Source: Cryoendolithus antarcticus (lineage: Eukaryota; Ascomycota; Dothideomycetes; Cladosporiales; Cladosporiaceae). Taken from it: a DNA stretch of 64,000 bases. Positions within the stretch are counted from its first letter, which is position 1. Each line of letters starts with the position of its first letter. The notes below the pieces were generated by a model. It was given only the letters and a program-made list of their open reading frames with translations. It had not been told where the DNA came from and ran no database searches. Of the stretch, positions 22,247 through 32,958 are shown piece by piece. A program made the position numbers and the translations under genes. The stretch covers positions 248,001-312,000 of the forward strand of contig NAJO01000046.1 in assembly GCA_002077065.1 (NCBI GenBank). Reading direction: 5' to 3'.

Positions 22247-24694
22247 ATGAAGCTCTCAACAACCTCCCAGATTCCGGTCTATACGATCGCCGGGTCGAAT
22301 ACAGCGCGACCTCTTCCAGAATGGCTCGCGCGGAAACGGAAGCGCTCTCTCAAAAAAGACGCCGAATATGCAAATCGCGTAGAACTGCTTCAAGACTTCG
22401 AGTTCGAGGAAGCCTCATCATGCGTGCGAGTGAGTCGAGACGGCGACTGGGTCATGAGCACAGGCACATACAAACCTCAGATACACGTGCACTCCACTGC
22501 AAACCTGAGTTTGAGTTTTGCGCGGCATACGGATACAGTAAATCAGAAGTTTGTGCTGCTTGACGATGGCTATGCCAAGAGTCTGCATTTACAGTGTGAT
22601 CGGAGTTTGGAATTCCATACGCCTGGTGGCATGCATTACAGGACAAGGCTACCAAGGTATGGGCGAGATTTGGTGTATGATCGGCGGAGAGCGGAGGCGC
22701 TGGTGCCGAGTGTGGGTGTCGGGAGTGACGGCATGGGTGAGGTGTATCGGCTGAACCTGGAAGTTGGGAGGTATATGCGCAGCTACGAGGTTGACGTGGG
22801 CGGTGACGACTTTGAGTCCATGGGCGGTGGCGCATTACAAGGTGGCATTCGAGCCGGCGCTGTCAACACGGCCGCCGTGGCGGACGAGTCGCATGGGCTG
22901 CTGGCGTTTGGTACGAGTATAGGCACAGTCGAGTTCTGGGACCCACGGTCGCGACATCGAGTGTCAGTGCTCTCCTCAGCTTACGACCATGGCGACGTGC
23001 ATGAAGGACGACCTGAAGTCACCGCAGTCACGTTCCACAGCTCCGGCCTCCAGCTGGCTACCGGATCGAGTACTGGCATCGTCCACACATATGATATGCG
23101 ATCGCCTGTGCCTCTACTGAGAAAGGATCAAGGCTACGGCTTCCCAATCCACACACTCAAGTACCTTCCAGTACCCGGCAGCAGCTCTGGCGAGGAGCGA
23201 ATAATGTCAGCCGACAAGCGGATCATCAAGCTCTGGGACGCAGAGACAGGTGCACCATGGACATCAGTCGAGCCCGCAGTAGACATCAACCACGTTGAGC
23301 CCGTACCAGGCACTGGCATGCTCCTCACGGCAAACGAAGGTCGGCAGCAACATATCTTCTTCATCCCGCAACTTGGGCCCGCACCAAAGTGGTGCAGCTT
23401 TTTGGACAATATGGTCGAGGAGATGGCGGAAGACTCCGCGGATCCTGCAGCATACGTCGCTGGTGGCGCCGCCGGACTCAATCCAAGTGCAGGCGCTGTG
23501 TACGATAATTACAAGTTCTTGTCGTTGCAGCAGCTTCGTGAGCTGAACCTCGATCACTTGGTCGGCAAGTCTGGTCTGCTTCGACCATACATGCATGGAT
23601 ACTTCATACCGCAGCGACTGTACGAGCAGGCACGTCTAATCTCACGACCTGATTTGTTCGAGGAGCAGCGTGCGAAGAGTGTCAGGGAAAAGATCGATAA
23701 GGAGCGGGAGAGTCGCATCCGCGGCACGAAGAAAGTCAGCGTCAAAGTCAATAAGGCTTTGGCTGAGCGCATGACGGCCAAGGATGAAGCGCATGCTAAG
23801 CGGAAGGCAGAACGTGCTGCGAGACGTGGCCAAGATGTCACGGAGCCTGTTGTCGCGGACGTTGAGAACAACGACGTCGACATGCAGGACGAGGATGATG
23901 CTGCTGCTGCGACTGTTTCCAACAAAACCAAGGACTTGATGACAGACGACCGCTTCACGAACCTCTTCCAGGACGAGGACTTCGAGATCGACGAAACCAG
24001 CCGCGAGTTCGCCATGCTTAATCCCTCGACAGTACCAGGCGCTGCACCGATCACAACCTCAACACGCAAGCTCCGCGGCCTAACAGCAGCGGAAGAAGAA
24101 GACCTCGCCTCTAATCGCTCCACCGATAGCGACAACAGCGACGACGACGATGAGGACGACGCGAACGCCGAAGCCGAAGCCCTCGAAGCCCGCCAGCGAT
24201 CTCGTGTCGCATCATCTTCTTCCAAGCCCAGCAAGACGGCAGCAGATGAGGACAAGCGCCGCGTCGGCTCGGTCAACTACAAGAAATCCGGTCACCAACG
24301 GCAAGCCAAGGGCCGGGAGCCGACGATGCAAGTATCGTCCTCTGGTCGCGATGCTTCGAAGTTCCGTAACGAGCAGAAGTCGAGATCCTTCGGCGACCTG
24401 GCAGCTCGTGGGACTGGTAACGGACCGTCGAGAGACATCAATGGCACAGGACGCTACGGCGGTCGCAGTCGAGGTGGCGATGTGGTAGGGGAGAAGGAAG
24501 TTACTTTCGCGCCAGGCAGGAAGGAGGAAGGTGGCGAGAGAGGCGGCAGAGGCGGGAGGGGCGGTGGGAGAGGAAGAGGTGATAGGGAAGGAAGAGGTGG
24601 GGGACGCGGTAGAGGTGATGCAGGGTCAAGAGGTGGCGGACGAGGGTATGGCGATCGCAGGAGTGCGAGTAACAATGTGTTCAGGCAGATGTAA
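22247..24694 (+). CDS. ENP2: Enp2/NOL10-type ribosome biogenesis WD40 protein
   Basis: An intronless 815-residue protein starting at the ATG at 22247 (MKLSTTSQIPVYTIAG); the frame is open upstream but without an ATG. Enp2 is a nucleolar factor of the 40S pre-ribosome. The first half is a seven-bladed propeller with family hallmarks: RPLPEWLARKRKRSLKKDAE, LQDFEFEEASSCVRVSRDGD, GTSIGTVEFWDPRSR and ADKRIIKLWDAETG, then the conserved DNYKFLSLQQLRELNLDHLV. The second half has a NUC153-like segment (MTDDRFTNLFQDEDFEID), acidic stretches and a C-terminal RGG/GR-rich tail of about 50 residues that should bind RNA. Length exceeds yeast Enp2 (707 residues) mainly in this tail. Confidence 0.92.
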   Translation: MKLSTTSQIPVYTIAGSNTARPLPEWLARKRKRSLKKDAEYANRVELLQDFEFEEASSCVRVSRDGDWVMSTGTYKPQIHVHSTANLSLSFARHTDTVNQKFVLLDDGYAKSLHLQCDRSLEFHTPGGMHYRTRLPRYGRDLVYDRRRAEALVPSVGVGSDGMGEVYRLNLEVGRYMRSYEVDVGGDDFESMGGGALQGGIRAGAVNTAAVADESHGLLAFGTSIGTVEFWDPRSRHRVSVLSSAYDHGDVHEGRPEVTAVTFHSSGLQLATGSSTGIVHTYDMRSPVPLLRKDQGYGFPIHTLKYLPVPGSSSGEERIMSADKRIIKLWDAETGAPWTSVEPAVDINHVEPVPGTGMLLTANEGRQQHIFFIPQLGPAPKWCSFLDNMVEEMAEDSADPAAYVAGGAAGLNPSAGAVYDNYKFLSLQQLRELNLDHLVGKSGLLRPYMHGYFIPQRLYEQARLISRPDLFEEQRAKSVREKIDKERESRIRGTKKVSVKVNKALAERMTAKDEAHAKRKAERAARRGQDVTEPVVADVENNDVDMQDEDDAAAATVSNKTKDLMTDDRFTNLFQDEDFEIDETSREFAMLNPSTVPGAAPITTSTRKLRGLTAAEEEDLASNRSTDSDNSDDDDEDDANAEAEALEARQRSRVASSSSKPSKTAADEDKRRVGSVNYKKSGHQRQAKGREPTMQVSSSGRDASKFRNEQKSRSFGDLAARGTGNGPSRDINGTGRYGGRSRGGDVVGEKEVTFAPGRKEEGGERGGRGGRGGGRGRGDREGRGGGRGRGDAGSRGGGRGYGDRRSASNNVFRQM

Positions 24695-25808
24695 GATGGT
24701 GGTACGGAGGGAGGTAAGTGTGTACGAGTATCGATCTAGCCGCAGGTCGCTCCTTCCACGACCTCGCGCTCGACAGTGTCTCTCGTGGGAGTCCCACTGG
24801 CTGATCTCCATCGTTGATGGTACACGGATACGCGTAGACTCTGGCCACGACACCGCGCAAGGCAGGCTTACAACATACGACCCTAGTCGCATCCGACCAC
24901 GGACTAAGACCTCGCCAACAACCCTTTCCACCACTCAGACCTTTGCAACAAGGCAAGCGCGACCAACCTCCACCTCACTGCCCTACCTGCCCTCCGTCCC
25001 CGTACACATGCACCAGCCTTACGGTGCATGTAACCCGCCCCGCACCTCACCGCCCGGCGATCGAGTCTAATGGTCTAATGGTTAAGGCACCACTCCCGTG
25101 CTTGCACGACCGAATCTCCGAGGCTCGGGTTCGAGGTAGTTGGAGATTTCTCTCAAGTTCGAATCCTGTGATGTCGCGATCGTGAGCCTCTGCGTGCATG
25201 CGGGCTGCTTCAAGTGTGAAAGTCCGAACTTTGGTGCGGGTGTATGCTTCTCTTTTTCTTTAGCCTAGTCTGTCGTGACGTATACGGTGAGCTGCGCGTA
25301 CTAACAGCGTCGATGGAACGGCAATGTATCTGCAGTCAATTTGATACACCCCCTTTTCAGCGTGATGATCGTGTCTCAGCGGAAGCTGGCATTGAGAGGC
25401 CGTTACTTGCATAGAACGTATGATGAACAATACGGCGAGGACGCACAGATGTGTTGCGCTGACAAGCTACGCAAAGCATATTACGTGTCAGTCGGGGTGA
25501 ACTAGCCATAGTGAATATTCATCGTGGCTTTAACGTCGCTGAAGTAGTCTGTGTAGCCATGTCTGCCTTCCCGTGTGTGGTGATCGAGGCTACCAACGAG
25601 CTCCACCATCGAGGATCGTCGGAATAAGAACGATCCAGAGCAGCCTACTGGAACGTGAGCTACATGTACATGTATGTTCATGACCTGCTCATTCCTTTAG
25701 GAGATCCCATCTTTGCGCTCGTTCCTGCTTGCAGTGAAGTGAAGTCTGCCACTGACTCGCGAACGCCTTCAATACGCGACCTCAAAATCGTTCCATCGAG
25801 ACACCATC
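24695..25808. other. Intergenic ~1.1 kb holding the tRNA-like sequence
   Basis: Between ENP2 and TFB1, both on the plus strand. Apart from the tRNA-like stretch nothing was recognised. The last ~60 bases before 25809 are probably the TFB1 5' UTR. Confidence 0.4.
25065..25180 (+). other. tRNA-like sequence with A- and B-box matches (possible tRNA-Arg pseudogene)
   Basis: TGGTCTAATGGTTAAGG at 25071-25087 matches a tRNA A box and D arm of the tRNA-Arg kind, and AGTTCGAATCC at 25156-25166 matches a B box. The segment between is long enough for an intron and contains a 7-bp inverted repeat (AATCTCC 25113-25119 with GGAGATT 25142-25148) and a CGTGC/GCACG hairpin. However, I cannot pair a 7-bp acceptor stem or a full 5-bp T stem, and the 8-nt GTCTAATG is tandemly repeated at the 5' end (25065-25080). 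A decayed tRNA or another pol III element fits better than a working tRNA. Confidence 0.25.
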
Positions 25809-27734
25809 ATGTCTTCAACACGCGCAAGTGTCAACTACAAGAAGCAAGATGGTGTCCTGTCAGTCAGTCACGATGCGAAGTACATCTTCTGGACAGTCTC
25901 CACTCCTGGCGCATCCCCCACCGTGACGATACCGGTGGCGGACGTGACAAACTTGCAGCAGACGCCAGCGACCACGCCGAAGGTCGCGTTGAAAGTCTTC
26001 GTTGGGACTGAGAGCTATGTATTCAGCTTCACGCACAAGGAGAAAGCTCGACAGGAGCAGGAGACTGTGACGGAGCGGTTACGTGTTGCAATTTCTAATG
26101 TGACCAAAACACTACCATCAAAGTCATCGAGCACTGGGCCTGGTACGCCTTCAGGACCGTCGAATGGCGACACTGGGCAACCTGGTGCACTGGCGATGGC
26201 GCGAGCCGTCGGGTCGAAGACAGCTTTTGATGATGGCTGGTACGACGACAATAAGCTGAAGTATGATTTTCAGATGCAGGAATCGTTACTCAAGTCTGAT
26301 CCCGCGCTCAATGCTCGCTTCCACCAAGCGCGAGCAGATAAGCCAGAGTCGGTCTCGGTTGCGCAATTCAATACCCAGTTCTGGTCTTCAAGACTGCACT
26401 TACTCCGTGCACATGCTATAGAAAAGCAGCAGAAGCAAGGCGAGTACAATGTACTGCCCGAGATCCGCTTCACGCGAAAACCTGGTGAGAAAGACGGCGA
26501 CCCCGACATCAAGCAGCTGCACATTACGAAAGAGCAGATCAAGCTCATCTTCAAGCAGTACCCTGTGGTACGAGAAGCTTATAATGAGAATGTGCCGAAG
26601 CCGCTGAAAGACGTCGAATTCTGGACTCGTTTCTTCAGCAGCAGACTACTCAAGCAGCTCAAGGGTGAGAAGATCAGCCAGCAAGTTGACCCGCCGGATT
26701 CGATTCTGGACGATTATCTAGATCGAGCTGCGACGGGACCAGCATCAATAGCCCATATTCCGCACTTCATTGACCTGGAGGGCAATGAGCAGAATCACAG
26801 TCAACGCAAAGGTAATCGCCCGGACGAGACTATGCGACCTGGGAAGGTACCCATTCTGCAAGTGCTCAACAACCTGTCTGAGAAAATGCTGTCACACGTC
26901 GCTGCGGAGGACGGCGAGGCTCATGGTCCGATTGGTATGGACGAGGAGACGTTCCAGCAACTGCAGCTACGTGATCTTGCGATGGAGGACGTCGACAATC
27001 GAGTAGTGCTGCACGTGCGAGAGCAGCAGCGCGGGAAGGCTGGAGATGATCAGGCTGAGGTCTCGAAGGAAGCCGCACTGTTCGCGCAGCACGATCCGCG
27101 AGACGTCCTGTCTACTCTTCAATCCGATCTCGCTCTTTCGGAAGGCGATCGAGGTCTGGAGAAGGCTGTTGGCTACGATCCAGAGTCTGACACTGAGGAT
27201 GATGAGGATGAGCAGTCTGCTGGTCGTACGAATGGAGCAAGTAACGCTCCTCATGTAGGCGCCAAGCGCGCTCTGACCTCTGCGACTACGTCTCTGTTGT
27301 CTTCTGTCCACCAACAGCGCGCTGCCGCGACCGCGGAAGTCTCCTCCCTCTCCGGCCTGTCGCAGCAAGTCTTCTCATCACTACAGACGACGCACAACAC
27401 CACTACGGAGTTCCTGCATTACTTCTGGACCGTCTTCCTGACGTCAGCAAACTCAGCCTCGCGCAGATCGGAGCTAGCAAGTCTTATCGCAACATTAGAT
27501 AAATCGCTCGATCGAATTACCGCCGTTGGAGACGCTGCGGACGCTGAGCGCGAGATTAAGGTCACCGCTATGAAGCAGAGGCTGAAGGAACAGGAGCGCA
27601 GGACTGGGAGGAAGGCTCGGTATGATGCCGACCTTGTGCCCGGGGGAAGGAAAGTCGTCGATGCTATGATCAAGCCGACTAGGGATGCTGTTGGCAAAGC
27701 CGTCGAGGAGTATCGGAAAGACCTCGGAGTGTGA
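25809..27734 (+). CDS. TFB1: TFIIH subunit Tfb1/p62
   Basis: An intronless 641-residue protein. Tfb1 (human p62) is a core subunit of TFIIH, used in transcription initiation and nucleotide excision repair. The first ~110 residues form the PH domain (VNYKKQDGVLSVSHDAKYIF, then TPKVALKVFVGTESYVFSF) that binds activators and repair factors. Two BSD domains follow, recognised by FNTQFWSSRLHLLRAHA (~residue 195) and VEFWTRFFSSRLLKQLKGEK (~residue 275). The C-terminal helices (FLHYFWTVFLTSANS and later) match the family's anchoring region. Length agrees with fungal orthologues. The ATG context (ACCATCATGTC) supports the start. Confidence 0.93.
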   Translation: MSSTRASVNYKKQDGVLSVSHDAKYIFWTVSTPGASPTVTIPVADVTNLQQTPATTPKVALKVFVGTESYVFSFTHKEKARQEQETVTERLRVAISNVTKTLPSKSSSTGPGTPSGPSNGDTGQPGALAMARAVGSKTAFDDGWYDDNKLKYDFQMQESLLKSDPALNARFHQARADKPESVSVAQFNTQFWSSRLHLLRAHAIEKQQKQGEYNVLPEIRFTRKPGEKDGDPDIKQLHITKEQIKLIFKQYPVVREAYNENVPKPLKDVEFWTRFFSSRLLKQLKGEKISQQVDPPDSILDDYLDRAATGPASIAHIPHFIDLEGNEQNHSQRKGNRPDETMRPGKVPILQVLNNLSEKMLSHVAAEDGEAHGPIGMDEETFQQLQLRDLAMEDVDNRVVLHVREQQRGKAGDDQAEVSKEAALFAQHDPRDVLSTLQSDLALSEGDRGLEKAVGYDPESDTEDDEDEQSAGRTNGASNAPHVGAKRALTSATTSLLSSVHQQRAAATAEVSSLSGLSQQVFSSLQTTHNTTTEFLHYFWTVFLTSANSASRRSELASLIATLDKSLDRITAVGDAADAEREIKVTAMKQRLKEQERRTGRKARYDADLVPGGRKVVDAMIKPTRDAVGKAVEEYRKDLGV

Positions 27735-28332
27735 ATTGCTGGACACATGACTCGTCGTGACAATCCCGACTTGCACACGCGACTCGGTCTGCACGGCATC
27801 GAGCCCACGGCATTTGATCCTATCGCCGGCCCACCTTCTGTGACAGTCGATACTGGCCCGGACTTACTTCGCTCCGACTACAGACCACGTCTGGGCATGT
27901 CTGGGCATGTGAAAACTTATGCGGAGACCGACTGCGTTCCCCGGATTTTTTCGCAGTGAAGCGGATCCAACAAGCGAGTCATCTGCGCCTCTACATCATT
28001 GCGCATTGAGGGTTAGCAATGTCAGCACTGGATGTGCAAGGTTTTGCTAGGAGCACATGCCGAAGTATGGACGTTGTACCGTGAATCTACCTGCAACGAC
28101 GTGTGCCACGCGATGAAGGTGCGCCATTCCCGCGTGCATGTGCTTGGTATGGATCCCTTATCCACCAGGATGCTACTGTGCATGGGCACTGGTGAGTGGT
28201 AGGTCAAGTCTTGTCTGCACTTCCTCCCTGCCACGCTTTCCTCTCTTTTCTTGAGATCTCTTGTGCGCGTGCCGTATCGCTGGCAATTACAAAGGTTCAC
28301 ACATACTGCTGATCGGACTGCAGACCGCTGTC
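27735..28332. other. Intergenic, no gene seen
   Basis: About 600 bases before the first MFS gene. A perfect 10-base tandem duplication (GTCTGGGCAT twice) occurs around 27889-27908. Otherwise nothing recognised. Confidence 0.4.
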
Positions 28333-30249
28333 ATGGACATCAAGCAAGATCCCCTTCACAGCTCCGACGCGAATAGCGATGAGACACCACACGAGAAGTC
28401 GGCCACACTCCACACAGACGACGTACCAGCTCTTCTCAATGGCTCCGTTAGCAAAGCGGAGAAGATGAAAGCCATCGATGAGCTGATCGCCCGCCCGGAC
28501 GTAACGCTCGAGTCGTTCGCCCATCTCGACATCAAGAAGATCCTGCGCAAGATAGATCTACGACTTATACCTATGCTCACCCTGTTGTACTTGTTGTCGT
28601 TCCTCGATAGAGGCAACATCGGAAACGCCAAAATCGAAGGCCTGGCGGAAGATTTGAACCTCACTGGCGCGCAGTACAATTGGTGCTTGACGGCTTTCTT
28701 CTTCACGTACTGTGCCTTCGGTAAGCAGACAAGCTCCGAATAGGAGAGGATAGCGGGTGGGAAAGATGCTAATTCTCTGGCAGAGGTTCCATCGAATATG
28801 CTTCTCAAGAAGCTGAGACCTTCGATCTGGCTCCCGAGCATCATGGTCGCGTGGGGCATCGTGATGACTTTGATGGGTATTGTCAATAACTACCACGGAC
28901 TTCTCATTGCCCGTATCTTCCTTGGTGTAGCAGAAGCAGGCTTATTCCCTGGCGTGGTAAGTACCACCGGCGAATTATGGAGAAGAAGGGGCTTGAGCTG
29001 ACAGGCTTAGGTCTACTACAATACTATGTGGTACTGCAGGTATGAGGTGCAAGTTCGACAAGCGATCTTCTTCTCTGCGGCGTCGGTCGCGGGAGCATTC
29101 TCGGGCTTGCTCGCATACGGCATCTCGTTCATGGATGGCGTTGGAGGGCTTGAAGGGTGGAGGTAAGTTTCACGGCACGCCAGTATCCTACATCCAAGCT
29201 GAAGTTATGGCAGATGGATCTTTATCCTGGAGGGCATGGTCACAGTCCTTGTTGCGATCGCTGCTTTCTTTACACTATACGACTTCCCCGAGACCGCATC
29301 ATTTCTCACACTCGAAGAGCGTGCTTTCGTTGCATACCGCTTGCGCTACGATGGACAAGACTCGGGGATCGACAGCTCGATGCGAGTCGCCCAAAACGAA
29401 CGCCGAGACTGGAAATTCGTGAAGGCTGCTTTCCTCGATTGGCAGATCTGGCTCAATATTGTCGTGTACTGGGGATACGTCTGCCCACTCTACGGCATCT
29501 CCTTGTTTCTACCCACCATCATCCGCGAGCTGGGCTATAAGTCCACAACCGCACAGCTGTTGACAGTCCCGATCTACGTCACGGCGTCTGTCATTACTGT
29601 GTTGGTCGCCTGGATAGCGGACAAGAAGAGGCACCGCTCGTCCTTCATTGTGGTGGGCCTGTTCTTCCAGCTCATTGGCTTCGTGATGTGTATTTCTACA
29701 AACAGCGCTGTAAGTTGCCGCTATGCATGCCATGTAGACATTCACTGACCCACCCACAGGCTGTGACATACGCCGGTATCTTTATCGCCGCCTGCGCCAT
29801 CGTAAGTTGCCGCCGCTATGCAAGTCATGTAGACCTCCACTGACCCACTCCCAGTACCAATGCCAACCGTCCAACGTCACTTGGCTGAGCAACAATCTCG
29901 CGGGGAGCTACAAGCGAGCTGTGGGTATGGGTTTGCAGATCAGCGTTGGCAATCTTGGTAAGCCCTCTTGTACAGCACCTGTCAGCTCTGCCACTAAGAC
30001 GTATTAGCCGGTGCTTATGCCTCGAACTTCTACCGCTCCACTGACTCCCCACGCTACCGCCTTGGCCATGGTCTCGAAATTGGCTTCGTGTGCTGTGGCA
30101 TCATCGCAGCTCTGATTCAGATCTTCAGCTATAAGCGGATCAATGCCAAGCGAGCTGCACAGATCGAGAGGAAAGAGCACAATGGGTATACTCCGGAGGA
30201 GCTGTCGGATCTTGGCGACAAGGCGATGACGTTCAAGTATACTCTGTAG
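28333..30249 (+). CDS. MFS transporter, Dal5/TNA1 (anion:cation symporter) family, seven exons
   Basis: Exons 28333-28720, 28784-28956, 29011-29162, 29214-29709, 29760-29801, 29855-29957 and 30008-30249 join to 531 residues. It should be a 12-helix plasma-membrane importer of organic anions such as nicotinate, allantoate or sugar acids. Family marks are DLRLIPMLTLLYLLSFLDRG (helix 1 entry), FEVPSNMLLKKLRPS across the first intron, GVAEAGLFPGVVYYNTMWY across the second, and GWRWIFILEGMVT across the third. A long cytosolic N-terminus precedes helix 1, and the tail (EELSDLGDKAMTFKYTL) is typical of the group. Exon 5 is only 42 nt (14 residues) and is flanked by the near-identical introns 4 and 5. 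Another MFS gene, a dehydrogenase and an aldolase follow. Confidence 0.88.
29710..29759 (+). repeat. Introner-like intron, copy 1 (intron 4 of the MFS gene)
   Basis: A 50-nt phase-0 intron running from GTAAGTTGCCGCTATGC to CACTGACCCACCCACAG. It aligns end to end with the intron at 29802-29854: by eye six substitutions and one 3-nt indel. Flanking exon bases are not similar, so the copy ends exactly at the splice sites. Confidence 0.8.
29802..29854 (+). repeat. Introner-like intron, copy 2 (intron 5 of the MFS gene)
   Basis: A 53-nt phase-0 intron running from GTAAGTTGCCGCCGCTATGC to CACTGACCCACTCCCAG. It is the partner of the intron at 29710-29759, separated by the 42-nt exon 5. It carries one extra CCG triplet relative to copy 1. 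Confidence 0.8.
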
Positions 30250-30584
30250 CTGGTAGAGAGTACACTATATATCCGAATAACAGCAGCTTTCTCGAGGCAC
30301 CAAGTGTTGAAGGCGCATGATCACATGTCGCTGCTTCTCCAACTGCCCGGAAGGCAAGGTCGCTGACTTGTGCGCAACAGCAGCGGTGCTACATGTAAAC
30401 GCTCCTGTACAAAGACTGCCGGTGTCTTGCGTTGGCATTGTGCGCCAATTACGGCATTGTGAGTGTATCGGTAGAGCCGCACGAGTGTTACAGCGGTTCG
30501 GAGAAGCGAAAGTAACTCCATTTGCATATGTACGCTCTTCTGAGCCTGCATGATAGCGCAGCCCGGCGCAGGTGCCACGATCTC
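30250..30584. other. Convergent 3' intergenic region
   Basis: Lies between the 3' ends of the two MFS genes, which converge here. It should hold both 3' UTRs. No ORF or RNA gene recognised. Confidence 0.45.
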
Positions 30585-32275
30585 TCAATAGATGTACCTG
30601 AACTCAGCTACACGCCTGTTGCCACCATGAGCCGCGATTCCACCAACACCAGCGGCATCCTCTTGCTCGAGCCTGTCGAGCTTCTTGTTCTCATACTTAT
30701 GAACGAAACGACGCCTAATTGCCAACGCTCCGATCAGTAAGCTCACAACAGCGAGTGCAACTCCCGCAGGAATGTAGCGTGGACCGGCAGAAGCAGGGTA
30801 CATGTATGCGCCGTAGATGCTGGCGCAATTGGCGATCATGTTGGCGATGGCGACAGAGGCTGAGCGCTTGACCAAGGGCCGAGGGAAGCTGCGAGATGTC
30901 AGAGAGCGACGATGATGTGGCGAAGGAATGTAGACTTACGAGTTGGCGACCCAAGCCACGATGATCTGGTATGCGGAGACAGCACCGACTGGCATCAGGA
31001 ACATGGCGAAGTAACGCGGTCCTGTCGATGTGGTACCAGTAACGATAGCGTTGCCAACAGCTGCGATTATCAGGAGACAGGCAATGTGGATCGAACGGTC
31101 GTTCGTGCGAGAGGCGCTGTATGTGACTGCCACCGAGACGAGGAAGGTGAGGAACCAGACTGTGCCGTATCAGTATCGTATCATTCCATATGGATATAGG
31201 GGTCTTACCAGGAACAGTCAACAGCAACGTCGTAACCCTCCCATAGCCAAGCGTGCGAACGACAGAGGGGAAGAAGTAAGTGAAAGTCTGCGACAGAATG
31301 CGCATGTGCTGAAGCAGCACAAACAGGTAAAGGCGATAGTACACAAGTGCCAGTTTCAAACCGACCCAGACGGAAGTCGACTTCAATTCGTCATCCTCGT
31401 TGATGTCGGATAGCCGTCGCCATGCAGCGAAGTTGTGTTCCTCCTCGCTCAACCAGCGGGTAGTTGCAGGATGGTCGGGAAGGATGAAGACTGCTGCAAT
31501 GGCTGCTGCGATCGTGATGACACCTTCGATGATGAACAGCCATCTCCATTCAGCAATGCCCTGCGCACCATCCAAGCCACCCAAGATGCCAGCTCTTAGT
31601 AGACCTCCGAACATATTTGCGAGAGCATTACCAGAGTAGAACCATGAGGTTCTTTGGGTAAGCTCAGCTCTGGTGTACCACGAGCTCATTAGGAAGACAG
31701 CGCCCGGGAAGAAGGGCGCCTCCACGAGTCCAAGGATGAACGGCACAGCGATCAAGGACAGGAAATTTTGGACTGCCGCATTCAAAGTCGATATGATACC
31801 CCAGCCTGCAGCTGCAACGCCAAGATAGATCGAAGGACGGAACCGCGTGATCAAAAGGTTGGACGGAAGTTGCATCAAAAGGTAGCCTACGAAGAAAATA
31901 GACGTGGCTAGGTTGAAGTCTGTTCCAGTCATGCCCAGGTCTCTCTCGAGATCGCCTGGTCGTGCTTGAGCCAGGTTGGACTTGCTGGCGTCAGCATTTT
32001 GGTCTCCATGATTGCAGGGAGGCGCTTACATACCTGTCGAGGAAGTTGAGCAAGTAGAGGATTACCAGCGCGGGAATGCAGCGGATGTCCAGCTTTCGCA
32101 GGAGGGCTTTCTGCGCTTGAGCCTTCCATTCTTCGTCCCGTCCAGCAAAGTCAGCGAAGAACGCGCGCTGCTCGTCACTCGCTCCAGGAACATTGAGAGC
32201 CTTCGCCTTTTCCTGATCGAGGCTGTTCCTCGTCTCGACCTGCTCAAGCTCGACGGGCTTCGTGTCTGTCGCCAT
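30585..32275 (-). CDS. MFS transporter, Dal5/TNA1 family, four exons
   Basis: Exons 32275-32034, 31984-31209, 31159-30940 and 30888-30585 join to 513 residues. This is a second anion:cation symporter, close to the group with the motif MTGTDFNLATSIFFVGYLLM followed by LPSNLLITRFRPSIYLG. Other marks are LGLVEAPFFPGAVFLMSSWY and GIAEWRWLFIIEGV. At the first junction the usual FLDRSN becomes FLDSKSN, the only in-frame choice with GT-AG ends. Twelve helices are expected. The start chosen (MATDTKPVELEQVETR) is an ATG with a plausible length. It is divergent from the DenD-like gene and shares a 683-bp upstream region with it, which suggests co-regulation. The likely substrate is a small organic anion; which one is unknown. 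Confidence 0.87.
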
Positions 32276-32958
32276 CCTGAGGGAAGTGAGAGTGGAATTC
32301 GGGCAATAATACTTAGTAAAGGGACCGATACTCTTGTGATCGCTCAAAGATGTGGACTAAAGCTTCGCTTCCACAGAACACAAAGTCCCGCGAGTGGTCT
32401 TATCTTTTCCAGCTTCGGGCTTCGCAATGTTTGAACAAGATGTACAACGAGAAAACAATGAGATCGGGGAATCGTGAAAACCTACCTGAGCCACCACTTA
32501 TTCCTGTACCACGGAGAACCACCCGCCTTCCAAGTCGATGAGTGAGGTACTTACGACTTGGCAGACCATGGCGGTCTCAATCTTCGCAGCAGCAGCCACG
32601 AGGCATCTGCTGACGGCCAAGTCTGGGGCGCAGTGCCATGCCAGTGCCATGGCGGAGCGGTTGATGACAGAACGTCGGGATACCCATTGGGGAAGGGAAG
32701 TGACTGTGAACGTTGCTGGGCATTGCAGCCATCGGGCAATGTGTGCGCCGAACCCTGAGATGCCGTCAGAAGCCGGTGAGCCGATTCGGCACAGATGCTC
32801 CGAGGCGACATCGGGCTGAAGTCGGTCCAGTCCTTTGAAAGACGGAGCTCGACATCATCGTGAAAGTAGGGTAGCTCGCCGGTGTCAGTGGTTCGGCGCA
32901 GAGTAAGTCAACAGCATCAAATTTCTCACAGTTCCTGTATTTCTTATCACACGTCAGC
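32276..32958. promoter_or_regulatory. Shared divergent promoter, MFS transporter and DenD-like gene
   Basis: A 683-bp divergent intergenic region. It contains CGG-N10-CCG at 32787-32802, the spacing known for Put3-type Zn2Cys6 sites, and a repeated AGTGCCATG around 32633-32650. Both could be chance. No coding sequence recognised. Confidence 0.4.
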
